Source of the DNA: an uncultured Odoribacter sp.
Lineage (GTDB): Bacteria; Bacteroidota; Bacteroidia; Bacteroidales; Marinifilaceae
Assembly: GCA_905193145.1 (NCBI GenBank)
Contig: CAJJNP010000007.1
Location: 1-39,748, forward strand
Direction of reading: 5' to 3'
Length of the DNA: 39,748 nucleotides
The notes under the pieces are model-generated. The model did no database searches, was not told the origin of the DNA, and saw only the letters and a list, made by a program, of their open reading frames with translations. Below are positions 23,923-32,205 of the stretch, piece after piece (position 1 is the stretch's first letter; every line of letters begins with the position of its first letter). A program made the position numbers and the translations under genes.

Positions 23923-26565
23923 ATGAGACTAAATAACCTTATTCTGGCAGGCATCATCCTTATCGGAAGCCTTGCCTCCTGCAACAGCCGTCATTTCATT
24001 ACAGACCCACAGGAACGGCAGGTTGTAGAACAAGACTTTGCAAACAAACAGCAACTATTCCCCCATATCCAACTCAACAGTGACGGCAAGCTCACACCGG
24101 AAGAGGAGGAAGCGTGCAAATTTCTCTACGCCTACATGCCGATTGGCGATGTGACAGACTACGACTTGTCATTCTGGCTGAACAACATCCGGTATACCCT
24201 GCGAGCACGAGCAGAGATGCCCTGGGGAAAGACTGTGCCAGAACGGGAATTCCGCCACTTTGTGATGCCGGTGAGAGTAAACAATGAAAATCTCGACCAT
24301 TCGCGTCAGGTGTTCTACGAAGAGCTGGCAGACCGAGTGAAGGGACTTTCCCTATACGACGCCGTGCTGGAGGTGAACCACTGGTGCCATGAAAAAGCCA
24401 TCTATACTCCGAGCGACTCGCGGACCAGTTCGCCATTGGCGACAGTCAAGACAGCCTACGGACGCTGCGGAGAAGAATCGACCTTTCTGGTAGCCGCCCT
24501 GCGGTCGGTGGGCATTCCCGCCCGACAGGTCTACACTCCCCGCTGGGCACATACCGATGACAATCACGCCTGGGTAGAGGCTTGGGTAGACGGGAAATGG
24601 TATTTTCTAGGAGCCTGCGAGCCGGAGCCGGTGCTCAACCTGGGCTGGTTCAATGCCCCGGCCAGCCGCGGTATGCTGATGCACACCAAGGTATTCGGCC
24701 GCTATAACGGACCGGAAGAGGTGATGAGCGTGACACCCTGCTACACTGAAATCAATGTGATCGAGAACTATGCACCCTGCACCCCAGCCACCGTGACCGT
24801 CACCGACGAACAAGGCAAAGCCGTGGCAGGCGCACAGGTCGATTTCAAAATATACAACTATGCAGAATATTGCACGGTAGCCAGCAAAGTGACCGATGAA
24901 CAGGGACAAACCAACCTGACAGCCGGTCTGGGCGATATGTTGGTCTGGGCGACCGACGGTAAAAAATTCGGTTTCGGAAAACTTTCCTTCCGAGAAGGAA
25001 ACCAACTCACCGTTGTACTGGACAAACAGGCCGGAGAGATAAACGAACAAGACTTAGACATCGTGCCTCCCACCGAGAGCAACAAACCGGTGAGCGTAAC
25101 ACCCGAACAACGGGCGGAAAACACCCGCCGCATGGCTGAAGAAGATTCCATCCGCAATGCCTATACCTCCACCTTTCCGGATGCCGAACAGGCAAACACC
25201 ATCGCCAAAGTTCTGGGACTGGAAAGCAAGAAATTCACACCGCTACTACTGGCATCCCGCGGTAATCACGAAGAGCTGATTGCCTCCTTCGAAACATTGG
25301 AACAGGACAAACGCAACATCGCCCTCCGCCTGTTGCAAGAGGTGTCGGACAAAGATCTGAGAGACATACCACAGGAGGTGTTTACCGCCCATGTGAACGA
25401 AACGCCCGAAGCGACCCATCCCCTATTCGACCGCTATGTGCTCAACCCGCGCATCTCGAACGAAATGCTATGTGCCTACAAAGCTTTTCTGCGCGAAGAG
25501 CTGTCCAAGGAGGTAGATACGGCAGCCGTACAGGCAAATCCCGATGTCCTGACCCAATGGTGTAACCGACACATCACCCTACATGACGAACTGAATCCAC
25601 AAAGCATACCGGTGACTCCCATCGGCGTATGGAAAGCCCGTTGCGCCGACCGCCATTCACGCGACATATTCTATGTAGCAGCCTTGCGCAGTCTGAACAT
25701 TCCGGCCCGCATAGACGAAGTGACCGGCAAGACCCAATATGCCAACAAGTCCGGAGAATGGCAGGATATCAACTTCACCGCAGCCGCACCTGCAAATACC
25801 CCTCAGGGCACACTGACAGCCGACTACCAAGCTGTAAAGGCATTGACCGACCCGGTATATTACTCCCACTTCACCCTCTCGCGGTATGAGAACGGCAGAT
25901 TCAAACTGCTCACCTTCCCGGAGGACAAAAGCAGCTGCTGGAGCCGACTGTTGAAAAACGGTCTGCCTCTGGACACGGGATACTACATGCTGGTGACAGG
26001 AACGCGTCTGGCCAGCGGCGGAGTGTTGAGCAAAGTCAGTTTCTTCAACATAGAAAAAGACAAAAACACCCGTCTGGAACTTGTGATGAGAGAAAATCCA
26101 GACGAGGTGAAAGTAATCGGCAACTTCAATTCGGAAGCACTATTTACCCCGCAAGGCAAAACAGAGGCACAAAGCATCCTGCAAACCACCGGACGCGGCT
26201 ACTTCATCGTAGCCATACTCGGAGCCCGTCAGGAGCCGACCAACCACGCCATCCGTGATATTGCAGCTTTGAAAAGCGACTTTGAGAAATGGGGACGCGG
26301 CATGGTGATGCTCTTCCCGGATGAAAAACAACTCGCCAGCTTCCGCCCGGATGAATTTCCCGCACTGCCGGAAACCATCACCTACGGAGTAGACCGCGAC
26401 AACAGCATCCGCCGGATGATTATGGAAAACATGGAGCTGAAAAGCGATGACCTGCCCATCTTCATCATAGCCGACACCTTCAACCGAGTCGTCTTCCTCT
26501 CGCAAGGCTACACCATCGGTCTTGGCGAACAACTGATGAAGACCATACATAAAATCAGCGAATGA
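23923..26565 (+). CDS. Transglutaminase-like lipoprotein with duplicated transglutaminase and thioredoxin-like regions
   Basis: The 880-residue product begins with a lipoprotein signal and lipobox LASC (about residues 17-20), so it should sit in the periplasm or at the cell surface. The first transglutaminase-like domain has C182 in GRCGEESTFLVAALRS and H215 in NHAWVE; the third triad position appears to be E233 rather than the usual Asp. An Ig-like/carboxypeptidase-regulatory-like region follows (about 290-370). A second half-length copy has RCADRHSRDIFYVAALRSLN (about 571-590), very similar to the first core and perhaps catalytically degenerate. The last 140 residues look like a thioredoxin fold without CxxC. 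These proteins are often cysteine peptidases rather than cross-linking enzymes. No clear promoter is seen in the 31 bases after the upstream terminator. Substrate is unknown. Confidence 0.85.
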   Translation: MRLNNLILAGIILIGSLASCNSRHFITDPQERQVVEQDFANKQQLFPHIQLNSDGKLTPEEEEACKFLYAYMPIGDVTDYDLSFWLNNIRYTLRARAEMPWGKTVPEREFRHFVMPVRVNNENLDHSRQVFYEELADRVKGLSLYDAVLEVNHWCHEKAIYTPSDSRTSSPLATVKTAYGRCGEESTFLVAALRSVGIPARQVYTPRWAHTDDNHAWVEAWVDGKWYFLGACEPEPVLNLGWFNAPASRGMLMHTKVFGRYNGPEEVMSVTPCYTEINVIENYAPCTPATVTVTDEQGKAVAGAQVDFKIYNYAEYCTVASKVTDEQGQTNLTAGLGDMLVWATDGKKFGFGKLSFREGNQLTVVLDKQAGEINEQDLDIVPPTESNKPVSVTPEQRAENTRRMAEEDSIRNAYTSTFPDAEQANTIAKVLGLESKKFTPLLLASRGNHEELIASFETLEQDKRNIALRLLQEVSDKDLRDIPQEVFTAHVNETPEATHPLFDRYVLNPRISNEMLCAYKAFLREELSKEVDTAAVQANPDVLTQWCNRHITLHDELNPQSIPVTPIGVWKARCADRHSRDIFYVAALRSLNIPARIDEVTGKTQYANKSGEWQDINFTAAAPANTPQGTLTADYQAVKALTDPVYYSHFTLSRYENGRFKLLTFPEDKSSCWSRLLKNGLPLDTGYYMLVTGTRLASGGVLSKVSFFNIEKDKNTRLELVMRENPDEVKVIGNFNSEALFTPQGKTEAQSILQTTGRGYFIVAILGARQEPTNHAIRDIAALKSDFEKWGRGMVMLFPDEKQLASFRPDEFPALPETITYGVDRDNSIRRMIMENMELKSDDLPIFIIADTFNRVVFLSQGYTIGLGEQLMKTIHKISE

Positions 26566-26570
26566 CCTGC

Positions 26571-26601
26571 AAGCCGGATGCTGTTGGGCATCCGGCTTTT
26601 T
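26571..26601 (+). terminator. Rho-independent terminator after the transglutaminase-like gene
   Basis: An 11-base perfect stem (26571-26581 with 26588-26598, loop TGTTGG) continues into a T run. It separates this gene from the redox operon. Confidence 0.9.
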
Positions 26602-26644
26602 CAACATAGGTATAAACACCACCGTCCAATACGCATTTGCATTG

Positions 26645-26675
26645 TTTGGACAGCCCCGACTTTCCGGTAATTTTG
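26645..26675 (+). promoter_or_regulatory. Promoter of the Hdr-like redox operon
   Basis: TTTG at 26645-26648 and TAATTTTG at 26668-26675 are separated by 19 bases, an excellent Bacteroidota promoter. The start near 26682 places the ATG at 26711 as the real start and rules out the in-frame ATG at 26642. Confidence 0.8.
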
Positions 26676-26710
26676 CAGGAGATAAAACAGGTCATTTATT
26701 CACGGGCATT

Positions 26711-27400
26711 ATGCAAAAATTAACCGAGAAACTTCAACAAGACATCCACTACCAAGAGAGCATGAACAGCTGCATGAACTGTGGAGTGTGCACAGCCATC
26801 TGCCCTTCAGCGGAATTTTACAGTTACGACCCCCGCATCATCGTAGACACGGTACAACGGCAGGACGAAGAGAGTCTGCAGACCCTTCTGCGTTCGGAAA
26901 CCATCTGGTATTGCGGCGAATGCATGTCGTGCAAGACCCGCTGTCCACGGAGCAATACTCCGGGTGGAGTGATTATGGCCCTACGCCGACTGTCGCAGGA
27001 AGAGGGACTGTTCGTAGAGTCAGAGAAAGGACGTCAGCAATTTGCACTGAAACGCGTGTTGGGCAACAACATCCTCAACTACGGCTATTGCGTGACACCG
27101 GACATCGTGCGGCCGGAGATGCATCCGGAACAGGGTCCCGTGTGGGAATGGATATACGAACACCGCGATGACCTCTACGAGCGGGTACACTCAAACTACC
27201 GGAAAGAGGGGGCCGGCACGTTACGGAAAGTGGATGACGAATCCATGGAAGAACTCCGGAAAATCTTTGAAGTGACCGGCGGCAAAGAATTTATGGAACA
27301 GATAGAGAACCGCTCACTGGAAAAAGCCAAAGAAATGGGCATGGACGGAGAGAGCTATTTCCTACATACCTATATGGCAAACAACGGGCAACACCAATAA
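26711..27400 (+). CDS. HdrC-like iron-sulfur protein (two [4Fe-4S])
   Basis: The 229-residue protein, taken from the ATG at 26711, carries two intact C-x2-C-x2-C-x3-C motifs: CMNCGVCTAICPS (about 19-31) and CGECMSCKTRCPR (about 70-82). This is the HdrC layout, in which two cubane clusters pass electrons between flavin-bearing HdrA and the catalytic HdrB subunit. The C-terminal part is charged and largely helical, as in HdrC homologues. No membrane segment is present. It heads a five-gene operon, with the HdrB-like gene starting 10 bases after its stop codon. In methanogens the complex reduces the coenzyme M/B heterodisulfide; that substrate is not expected in Bacteroides, so the physiological role is unknown. 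Confidence 0.88.
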   Translation: MQKLTEKLQQDIHYQESMNSCMNCGVCTAICPSAEFYSYDPRIIVDTVQRQDEESLQTLLRSETIWYCGECMSCKTRCPRSNTPGGVIMALRRLSQEEGLFVESEKGRQQFALKRVLGNNILNYGYCVTPDIVRPEMHPEQGPVWEWIYEHRDDLYERVHSNYRKEGAGTLRKVDDESMEELRKIFEVTGGKEFMEQIENRSLEKAKEMGMDGESYFLHTYMANNGQHQ

Positions 27401-27409
27401 CATCCAATC

Positions 27410-28474
27410 ATGAATCTCGAAGGCAAACAACAAATATGGAAAGACTATCAGAAAGAGATAGCCGATGACAGATATTACTATGCCCGGAGCTGTATCCGGC
27501 AGACATTTTTCCCCGGTTCGGAATGGGCCTATCTGGACATTCTAGGCAACCGTCTGGGCAAGACCGTTTTTGACGACCCGCGACATACCACCTGTACCGG
27601 TATCGGCTACCACTCGGATGTGGTACCGCTGGAAACCATCATGACGGTGGTGGCACGCCATTTTGCCCTGATGACCGAAGCCGGATTTGAAAACATGACC
27701 CCTTCGTGCATCACCTCATTCGGCATCTACACTGAAATCCTGCACACCTGGGAGACTCATCCGGAGATTGAGGAACAGACACGGGAATATTTATGGAAAG
27801 CTACGCGGAGAGAGTTTCAGAAACCTAAGAACCTGGCACATACATCGGATGTCATCTACAAATTCCGCCACGAGATAGCAGCCCAGAAAATGCACAGTCT
27901 GACCGATGTACACACAGGCAGGCCCCTGCGGGTGGTGGACCACATCGGCTGTCACTATGCCAAGATGTTCCCGACAAAGGGCATTGGAGGAGCAGAATTT
28001 CCGGCAGTACTGTCAGGAATGGTGACAGCCTGGGGAGGCGAGCCGGTGGACTATCCGGAACGCAGACACTGCTGCGGATTCGGTTTCCGCAACTACCTGG
28101 TGCTTGCCAACCGTGGTTTTTCTGTGGCCAACTCCAAGAAAAAATTCGAATCGATGCAGCCCTACGAACCGGATTTCATCATCACCAACTGCCCGGGTTG
28201 CTCCATGTTTCTGGACAAATGGCAATACACCATCAGCGAGATGGAAGGCACCACCTACGGCAAAGACGGACACGGCATACCAGTGTTGACTTACGAAGAG
28301 GCAGCCGCCCTGGTGTTGGGATATGACCCTTGGGAAATCGGTCTGCAGATGCACCAGGTAAATGTAGAGCCCCTATTAGACAAAATGGGTATCTCCTACG
28401 ATCCGGAAGCAAAATATAAAAACCTGAGAGGCGAAAGCATGGGACGCCCGAAATGTCCAACCTATTTAAAGTAA
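27410..28474 (+). CDS. HdrB-like CCG-domain protein with degenerate first CCG motif
   Basis: The 354-residue protein has two CCG (Cys-rich) regions as in HdrB, where each normally supplies five cysteines to a noncubane [4Fe-4S] cluster that splits the disulfide. The second is complete: C181 (GCHYAK), C221-C222 (RHCCGFG) and C261/C264 (CPGC). The first keeps C28, C62 and C100, but the CC pair reads TC (T61-C62) and the CxxC reads CxxS (C100, S103). So only one full cluster site can be recognised. A C-terminal extension of about 75 residues follows. Neighbours are HdrC-like upstream and a short HdrA-like protein 4 bases downstream. This suggests a catalytic subunit specialised away from the classic two-cluster chemistry. 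Confidence 0.85.
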   Translation: MNLEGKQQIWKDYQKEIADDRYYYARSCIRQTFFPGSEWAYLDILGNRLGKTVFDDPRHTTCTGIGYHSDVVPLETIMTVVARHFALMTEAGFENMTPSCITSFGIYTEILHTWETHPEIEEQTREYLWKATRREFQKPKNLAHTSDVIYKFRHEIAAQKMHSLTDVHTGRPLRVVDHIGCHYAKMFPTKGIGGAEFPAVLSGMVTAWGGEPVDYPERRHCCGFGFRNYLVLANRGFSVANSKKKFESMQPYEPDFIITNCPGCSMFLDKWQYTISEMEGTTYGKDGHGIPVLTYEEAAALVLGYDPWEIGLQMHQVNVEPLLDKMGISYDPEAKYKNLRGESMGRPKCPTYLK

Positions 28475-28478
28475 AAAC

Positions 28479-29504
28479 ATGAATGTCATCATCATAGGAG
28501 GCGGAGCTGCCGGATGTGAAGCAGCCTACCGCCTGGCAGAAGCCGGAATTACGGTGGAATTGATAGAAAAAGAATGTGAAACAGGCGGCAACCTGAACAA
28601 CTGGTATCAGCTGTTTCCCGACCGGAAACAGGCAGAAGAGTTGCGCCAGCAATTGAAACAGCACCTGCAACATCCCTCCATCCACCTATATACCAACTCC
28701 GAGCCGGTGAAAACCACCCGCTCGACAACGGGCAAATTTACGGTGGAACTGAATCACGGAGCCCTGCTGGAAGGCGATGCGCTGCTGTTGGCTACAGGAT
28801 TCCGCATCTTCGACGCCCACCGCAAAGAAGAGTACGGCTATGGCATCTATGAAAATGTCATTACGTCGGTAGACCTGGAAAACCTGTTTACCAATCACAA
28901 CATCACCACAACAACCGGCGCCACCCCACAACGCATCGGTCTGATACAATGTGTCGGTTCCCGGGATGAAAAGATATGCAACTACCACTGTTCGAAAGTG
29001 TGCTGCATCACAGCTGTGAAACAAGCCATTGAACTGCGGGAAATGCTTCCGGAGGCAGAAATCTTCTGTTTTTACATGGATATGCGCATGTTCGGTCCCG
29101 GATATGAAGAACTCTATCGGGAGGCACAAGAGAAATACCGCATCAAATTTGTGCGGGGACGTCTATCTGAAGCGTCAGAGAACCAATCCAAACAACTGTA
29201 TGTGAAGTGTGAGGACACACTGGTGGGAAAACCATTGCGCATGACACTTGACCTGATGGTGCTGATGGTGGGCATGGAGCCTTCGGATGGAGGCAGATAT
29301 CTTGCCAGAGAACTTGGACTGAATCTCGCCCCCAATGGATTCCTGCAGGTGAAAGACCCACATTATATCCCTAATGGTACGAATGTGGAGGGAGTATTTG
29401 TTGCGGGATGCAGCACAGCCCCCATGAACCTGACCGATACGCTGACAGATGCGCGCTCGGCTGCAATAGAAATCATTCATTATCTGAAGACCACAAAACA
29501 ATAA
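28479..29504 (+). CDS. Short HdrA/QmoA-like FAD protein
   Basis: The 341-residue protein has a dinucleotide-binding start VIIIGGGAAGCEAAYRLAEAG, typical for FAD, and the HdrA-family hallmark IQCVGSRDEKICNYHCSKVCC (about 149-169), whose cysteines bind a [4Fe-4S] cluster in HdrA. It ends with the conserved VFVAGCSTAPMNLTDTLTDARSAA FAD-binding segment. It lacks the N-terminal ferredoxin and the C-terminal ferredoxin domains of methanogen HdrA and also lacks cysteines after the first Rossmann motif (GGNLNNWYQLFPDRK). In size and build it is closer to QmoA of sulfate reducers. It probably carries FAD and passes electrons to the HdrBC-like partners. It overlaps nothing and sits 4 bases after the HdrB-like gene. 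Confidence 0.87.
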   Translation: MNVIIIGGGAAGCEAAYRLAEAGITVELIEKECETGGNLNNWYQLFPDRKQAEELRQQLKQHLQHPSIHLYTNSEPVKTTRSTTGKFTVELNHGALLEGDALLLATGFRIFDAHRKEEYGYGIYENVITSVDLENLFTNHNITTTTGATPQRIGLIQCVGSRDEKICNYHCSKVCCITAVKQAIELREMLPEAEIFCFYMDMRMFGPGYEELYREAQEKYRIKFVRGRLSEASENQSKQLYVKCEDTLVGKPLRMTLDLMVLMVGMEPSDGGRYLARELGLNLAPNGFLQVKDPHYIPNGTNVEGVFVAGCSTAPMNLTDTLTDARSAAIEIIHYLKTTKQ

Positions 29505-29526
29505 CCCATAAAACCAAAAAGAGACC

Positions 29527-29865
29527 ATGGCCAATTTCTGGGGATTTTCCATCAACGGAGCACGTGTCATTGACTATGATAAAAACGACCGCTCCATGGC
29601 AGAACAAATCGACGCCGAAGTGGCAAGCACCCGTCTTTGTATCGGCTGCGGAGGTTGCACCGCTACCTGTACGGCAGGCTCGTTCACAGACTTCAATATC
29701 CGCAAACTGCAGATGCTGATGAAAAGAGGCGAGACAAACGAGGTGCGGGAACAACTCCACAAATGCATGCTGTGCGGCAAATGCCTGCTCGTATGCCCGC
29801 GAGGCGTGGACACCCGCCGGATGATTCTCAGTATGATCAAATATATCGACAACCAAACACTATAA
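29527..29865 (+). CDS. Small two-cluster ferredoxin-like protein (HdrC/GlpC-type)
   Basis: The 112-residue protein has two C-x2-C-x2-C-x3-C motifs, CIGCGGCTATCTA (about 39-51) and CMLCGKCLLVCPR (about 82-94), each fit for one [4Fe-4S] cluster. There is no signal peptide. The N-terminal segment before the clusters (FWGFSINGARVIDYD) is unlike standard bacterial ferredoxins and may be a docking tail. It is the second HdrC-like module in the operon and is placed between the HdrA-like flavoprotein and the membrane subunit, 22 bases after the former and 9 before the latter. It is a natural candidate for the wire between soluble and membrane parts, but this is inferred from order alone. Confidence 0.85.
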   Translation: MANFWGFSINGARVIDYDKNDRSMAEQIDAEVASTRLCIGCGGCTATCTAGSFTDFNIRKLQMLMKRGETNEVREQLHKCMLCGKCLLVCPRGVDTRRMILSMIKYIDNQTL

Positions 29866-29874
29866 TCCACCATC

Positions 29875-31641
29875 ATGTATTACGACCCGTTTGTACTCCC
29901 CTTCACCCTCGGACTGAATATTCTGCTCATTTATCTGGCAGTGACCTATTTCCGCTGGATTCGTAAATTTTCACGTGAAGAGAAGCGTACAATCCTCCGA
30001 AATATGTTCAGCCTCAAGACCCTTAAAGCCATCCGAGAGGTATTTTTAGAATGTCTGGTGCACCACAAGATATACCGGACCAGCCCCTTCCTCGGATACA
30101 TGCACATGTGTTTCGGTCTGGGGTGGTTTCTCTTAATCGTCATAGGAAAAATAGAATCGCTGGTCTATCATACCAGTCTGTTGAATCCCCCTTACTTTGC
30201 TATCTTCTTCCGCTTTTTCCATCCGGCACAAGAGACATTCCCATACAGCGATACCTTTGCCTTTCTGATGGACCTTGTGCTATTGATGATCTTATCAGGA
30301 TTGGCATTGGCATGGTTTAAACGAATGTATTCCAAAGCATTGGGTATGCAACGTACTACAAAACACCGGCCTTTCGACCGACTGATACTGACTGTGTTAT
30401 GGCTTATATTCCCGCTGCGTTTCCTGGCAGAAAGCTTCACCAGCGGAGTACGCGGAGGCGGAGGTTTCCTGACCCACCATGCAGGAGCATTCTTTGACAG
30501 TTTTCTCCCCATCGAACACTTGGCCTACCCGGCCTGGTGGGCCTATTCATCGGCCTTAGGACTCTTCTTCCTACTGCTGCCATTCTCCCGATATATGCAT
30601 ATCCCGACAGAAATCGTATATATCTTTTTAAAAAACTGGGGAATCCAACAAGGGCGTCAATTTACCTCCATCAGTAAATTCCAACTATACGCCTGTTCAC
30701 GCTGCGGTATCTGTATCGACCAGTGTCAACTGGGAACCTCTTTGGGCATGAAAGACACACAACCGGTGTATTTCCTGAAAAAAGTGCGCCACCATCTCGA
30801 CCATACAGAGGCTGATTCCAACTGCCTGATGTGCGGACGCTGCGAAGCTGCCTGTCCGGTGGACCTCCGACTCAATGCCCTGCGACTCAGTCAGCGTCAA
30901 GACCATACGCATATCACCAAAAACACCTATGCCTATGTGCCTGCCCCTGCCCTCAAAACAGCCAAGGTGGCTTACTTTGCCGGCTGTATGGGTCAATTGA
31001 CACCAAACGTCATCCAATCCATGCGCTACCTTTTTGAAAAAGCAGGCGTTGAATACACCTTTATCGATGAAAAAGGAGGCGTATGCTGCGGCCGCCCGAT
31101 GCTACTGGCGGGCAATCATCATGCAGCTTCAGTCATCATCGAAAAAAACAAAGCAGCCATTGTTGCAAGCGGTGCGGAAATACTGGTGACCTCGTGTCCC
31201 ATCTGCTATAAAACATTCAAAGAGGACTACCAACTGAATATCCGTGTGGTGCACCACAGTGAATATCTGGAACAACTGATCAGCGAAAAAGCACTGCATC
31301 CCCGCCAGAGCGATGTGAAGACCGTATTCCACAACCCTTGCGAACTGGGACGCGGCAATGGCGTATATGATGCTCCAGAAAAGGTGTTGCAAACCGTCAG
31401 CCAACGTATTTCCACCCGCTATGACGGCAAGAAATCACTCTGCTGCGGCGGTTCTCTGGCCAATACGCATATCAGTCCAGCCCAACGCACCGTCATCAGC
31501 CGGGATGCCCTGAATGCCTATCTTGCCTACCGACCTGATGTGCTGGTAACAGCCTGTCCGCTATGCAAAAAAACATTCGGCAAAAACAGTACAGAAGTTC
31601 CTGTAAAAGACTTGGCAGAAATAGTAGCAGAAAACTGCTAA
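29875..31641 (+). CDS. Cytochrome-b/HdrD fusion (DsrMK-like membrane oxidoreductase)
   Basis: The 588-residue protein joins two parts usually encoded separately. Residues 1-250 hold five to six membrane segments with conserved His in GYMHMCFGLGW and SRYMHIPTE, as in NarI/DsrM-type b-haem subunits. Residues 274-284 and 316-327 give two [4Fe-4S] motifs (CSRCGICIDQC and CLMCGRCEAACP). Then come two complete CCG motifs as in HdrD/DsrK: GCMG, VCCG and CPIC (about 376-445), and NPCELG, LCCGG and CPLC (about 486-565). By family it would exchange electrons between membrane quinone (menaquinone) and a cytoplasmic thiol/disulfide or other acceptor. It is the last gene of the operon and its stop codon lies inside a small hairpin. 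Partner and substrate are unknown. Confidence 0.88.
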   Translation: MYYDPFVLPFTLGLNILLIYLAVTYFRWIRKFSREEKRTILRNMFSLKTLKAIREVFLECLVHHKIYRTSPFLGYMHMCFGLGWFLLIVIGKIESLVYHTSLLNPPYFAIFFRFFHPAQETFPYSDTFAFLMDLVLLMILSGLALAWFKRMYSKALGMQRTTKHRPFDRLILTVLWLIFPLRFLAESFTSGVRGGGGFLTHHAGAFFDSFLPIEHLAYPAWWAYSSALGLFFLLLPFSRYMHIPTEIVYIFLKNWGIQQGRQFTSISKFQLYACSRCGICIDQCQLGTSLGMKDTQPVYFLKKVRHHLDHTEADSNCLMCGRCEAACPVDLRLNALRLSQRQDHTHITKNTYAYVPAPALKTAKVAYFAGCMGQLTPNVIQSMRYLFEKAGVEYTFIDEKGGVCCGRPMLLAGNHHAASVIIEKNKAAIVASGAEILVTSCPICYKTFKEDYQLNIRVVHHSEYLEQLISEKALHPRQSDVKTVFHNPCELGRGNGVYDAPEKVLQTVSQRISTRYDGKKSLCCGGSLANTHISPAQRTVISRDALNAYLAYRPDVLVTACPLCKKTFGKNSTEVPVKDLAEIVAENC

Positions 31642-31647
31642 TTTTAC

Positions 31648-31655
31648 TATCTTTG
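31648..31655 (+). promoter_or_regulatory. Putative -7 box for the hypothetical gene at 31699
   Basis: TATCTTTG matches TAnnTTTG, 43 bases before the ATG. A TTTG at -33 is not seen. A small inverted repeat (31625-31630 with 31635-31640, loop AAAA) overlapping the end of the preceding gene may act as a weak terminator. Confidence 0.5.
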
Positions 31656-31698
31656 CATGAGATACAATCTTTGGAACAATATATAACAGACAACCGCT

Positions 31699-32202
31699 AT
31701 GCTTTGGACTCCTCAACAACAGAAAACGATAGATCAGTTTATCCAAGAAATCAAAACCATTTCCTGGTTGAAAAAGACAGGCGAACCCTCGCAGACCTAC
31801 TGGGTGGTGGATACCGTCTGGGAAGCTTGTGACACACACGGGAAAGAGATGTTGGAGGTATGGGGGCGCAACTGTGCAGCCATTGAGCAAAAAGCATTGG
31901 AAAAACTGAATGACAAACAGATTGATGCCATTTTTGAGGCAGTGAGTCTGGCTATCGGCAATGAAGTGTATGAAGCCGTGTGCGACATGGAAGACCGTAT
32001 CGGAGAAGAGACCGGCGAAGACCAGTCGGGCATAGAGGAGGAAATCCTGGACTTCATCAAACGGGATACCGCCTGGGCATGTGTGGAACGTCTGATCGGC
32101 CAACAAGGATTTTTCAATCGAGTGTATGAGATAAACCGCAACGGACGCTGGGCATGCTCGTGGGTAGGAAAATTTCCGAGCGGTAATTTCATCATCATGT
32201 AA
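31699..32202 (+). CDS. Hypothetical protein, 167 residues
   Basis: I do not recognise this family. The product is acidic and largely helical, with no signal peptide or membrane segment. It has several Trp residues (WLKKTG, YWVVDTVWEAC, RWACSWVGKF) and four cysteines, not arranged as a metal-binding cluster. A negatively charged stretch (EDRIGEETGEDQSGIEEEILDF) lies near the middle. It sits just after the redox operon in the same direction, separated by a small hairpin and a promoter-like box, so it may be expressed independently. It converges on the DJ-1 family gene through a shared terminator. Codon use looks ordinary and coding potential is good. Confidence 0.75.
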   Translation: MLWTPQQQKTIDQFIQEIKTISWLKKTGEPSQTYWVVDTVWEACDTHGKEMLEVWGRNCAAIEQKALEKLNDKQIDAIFEAVSLAIGNEVYEAVCDMEDRIGEETGEDQSGIEEEILDFIKRDTAWACVERLIGQQGFFNRVYEINRNGRWACSWVGKFPSGNFIIM

Positions 32203-32205
32203 AAA

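Noticed and set aside
26642..26710. Longer N-terminus for the HdrC-like protein
   Set aside because: The extra codons overlap the -33 and -7 promoter elements and read as non-coding sequence.
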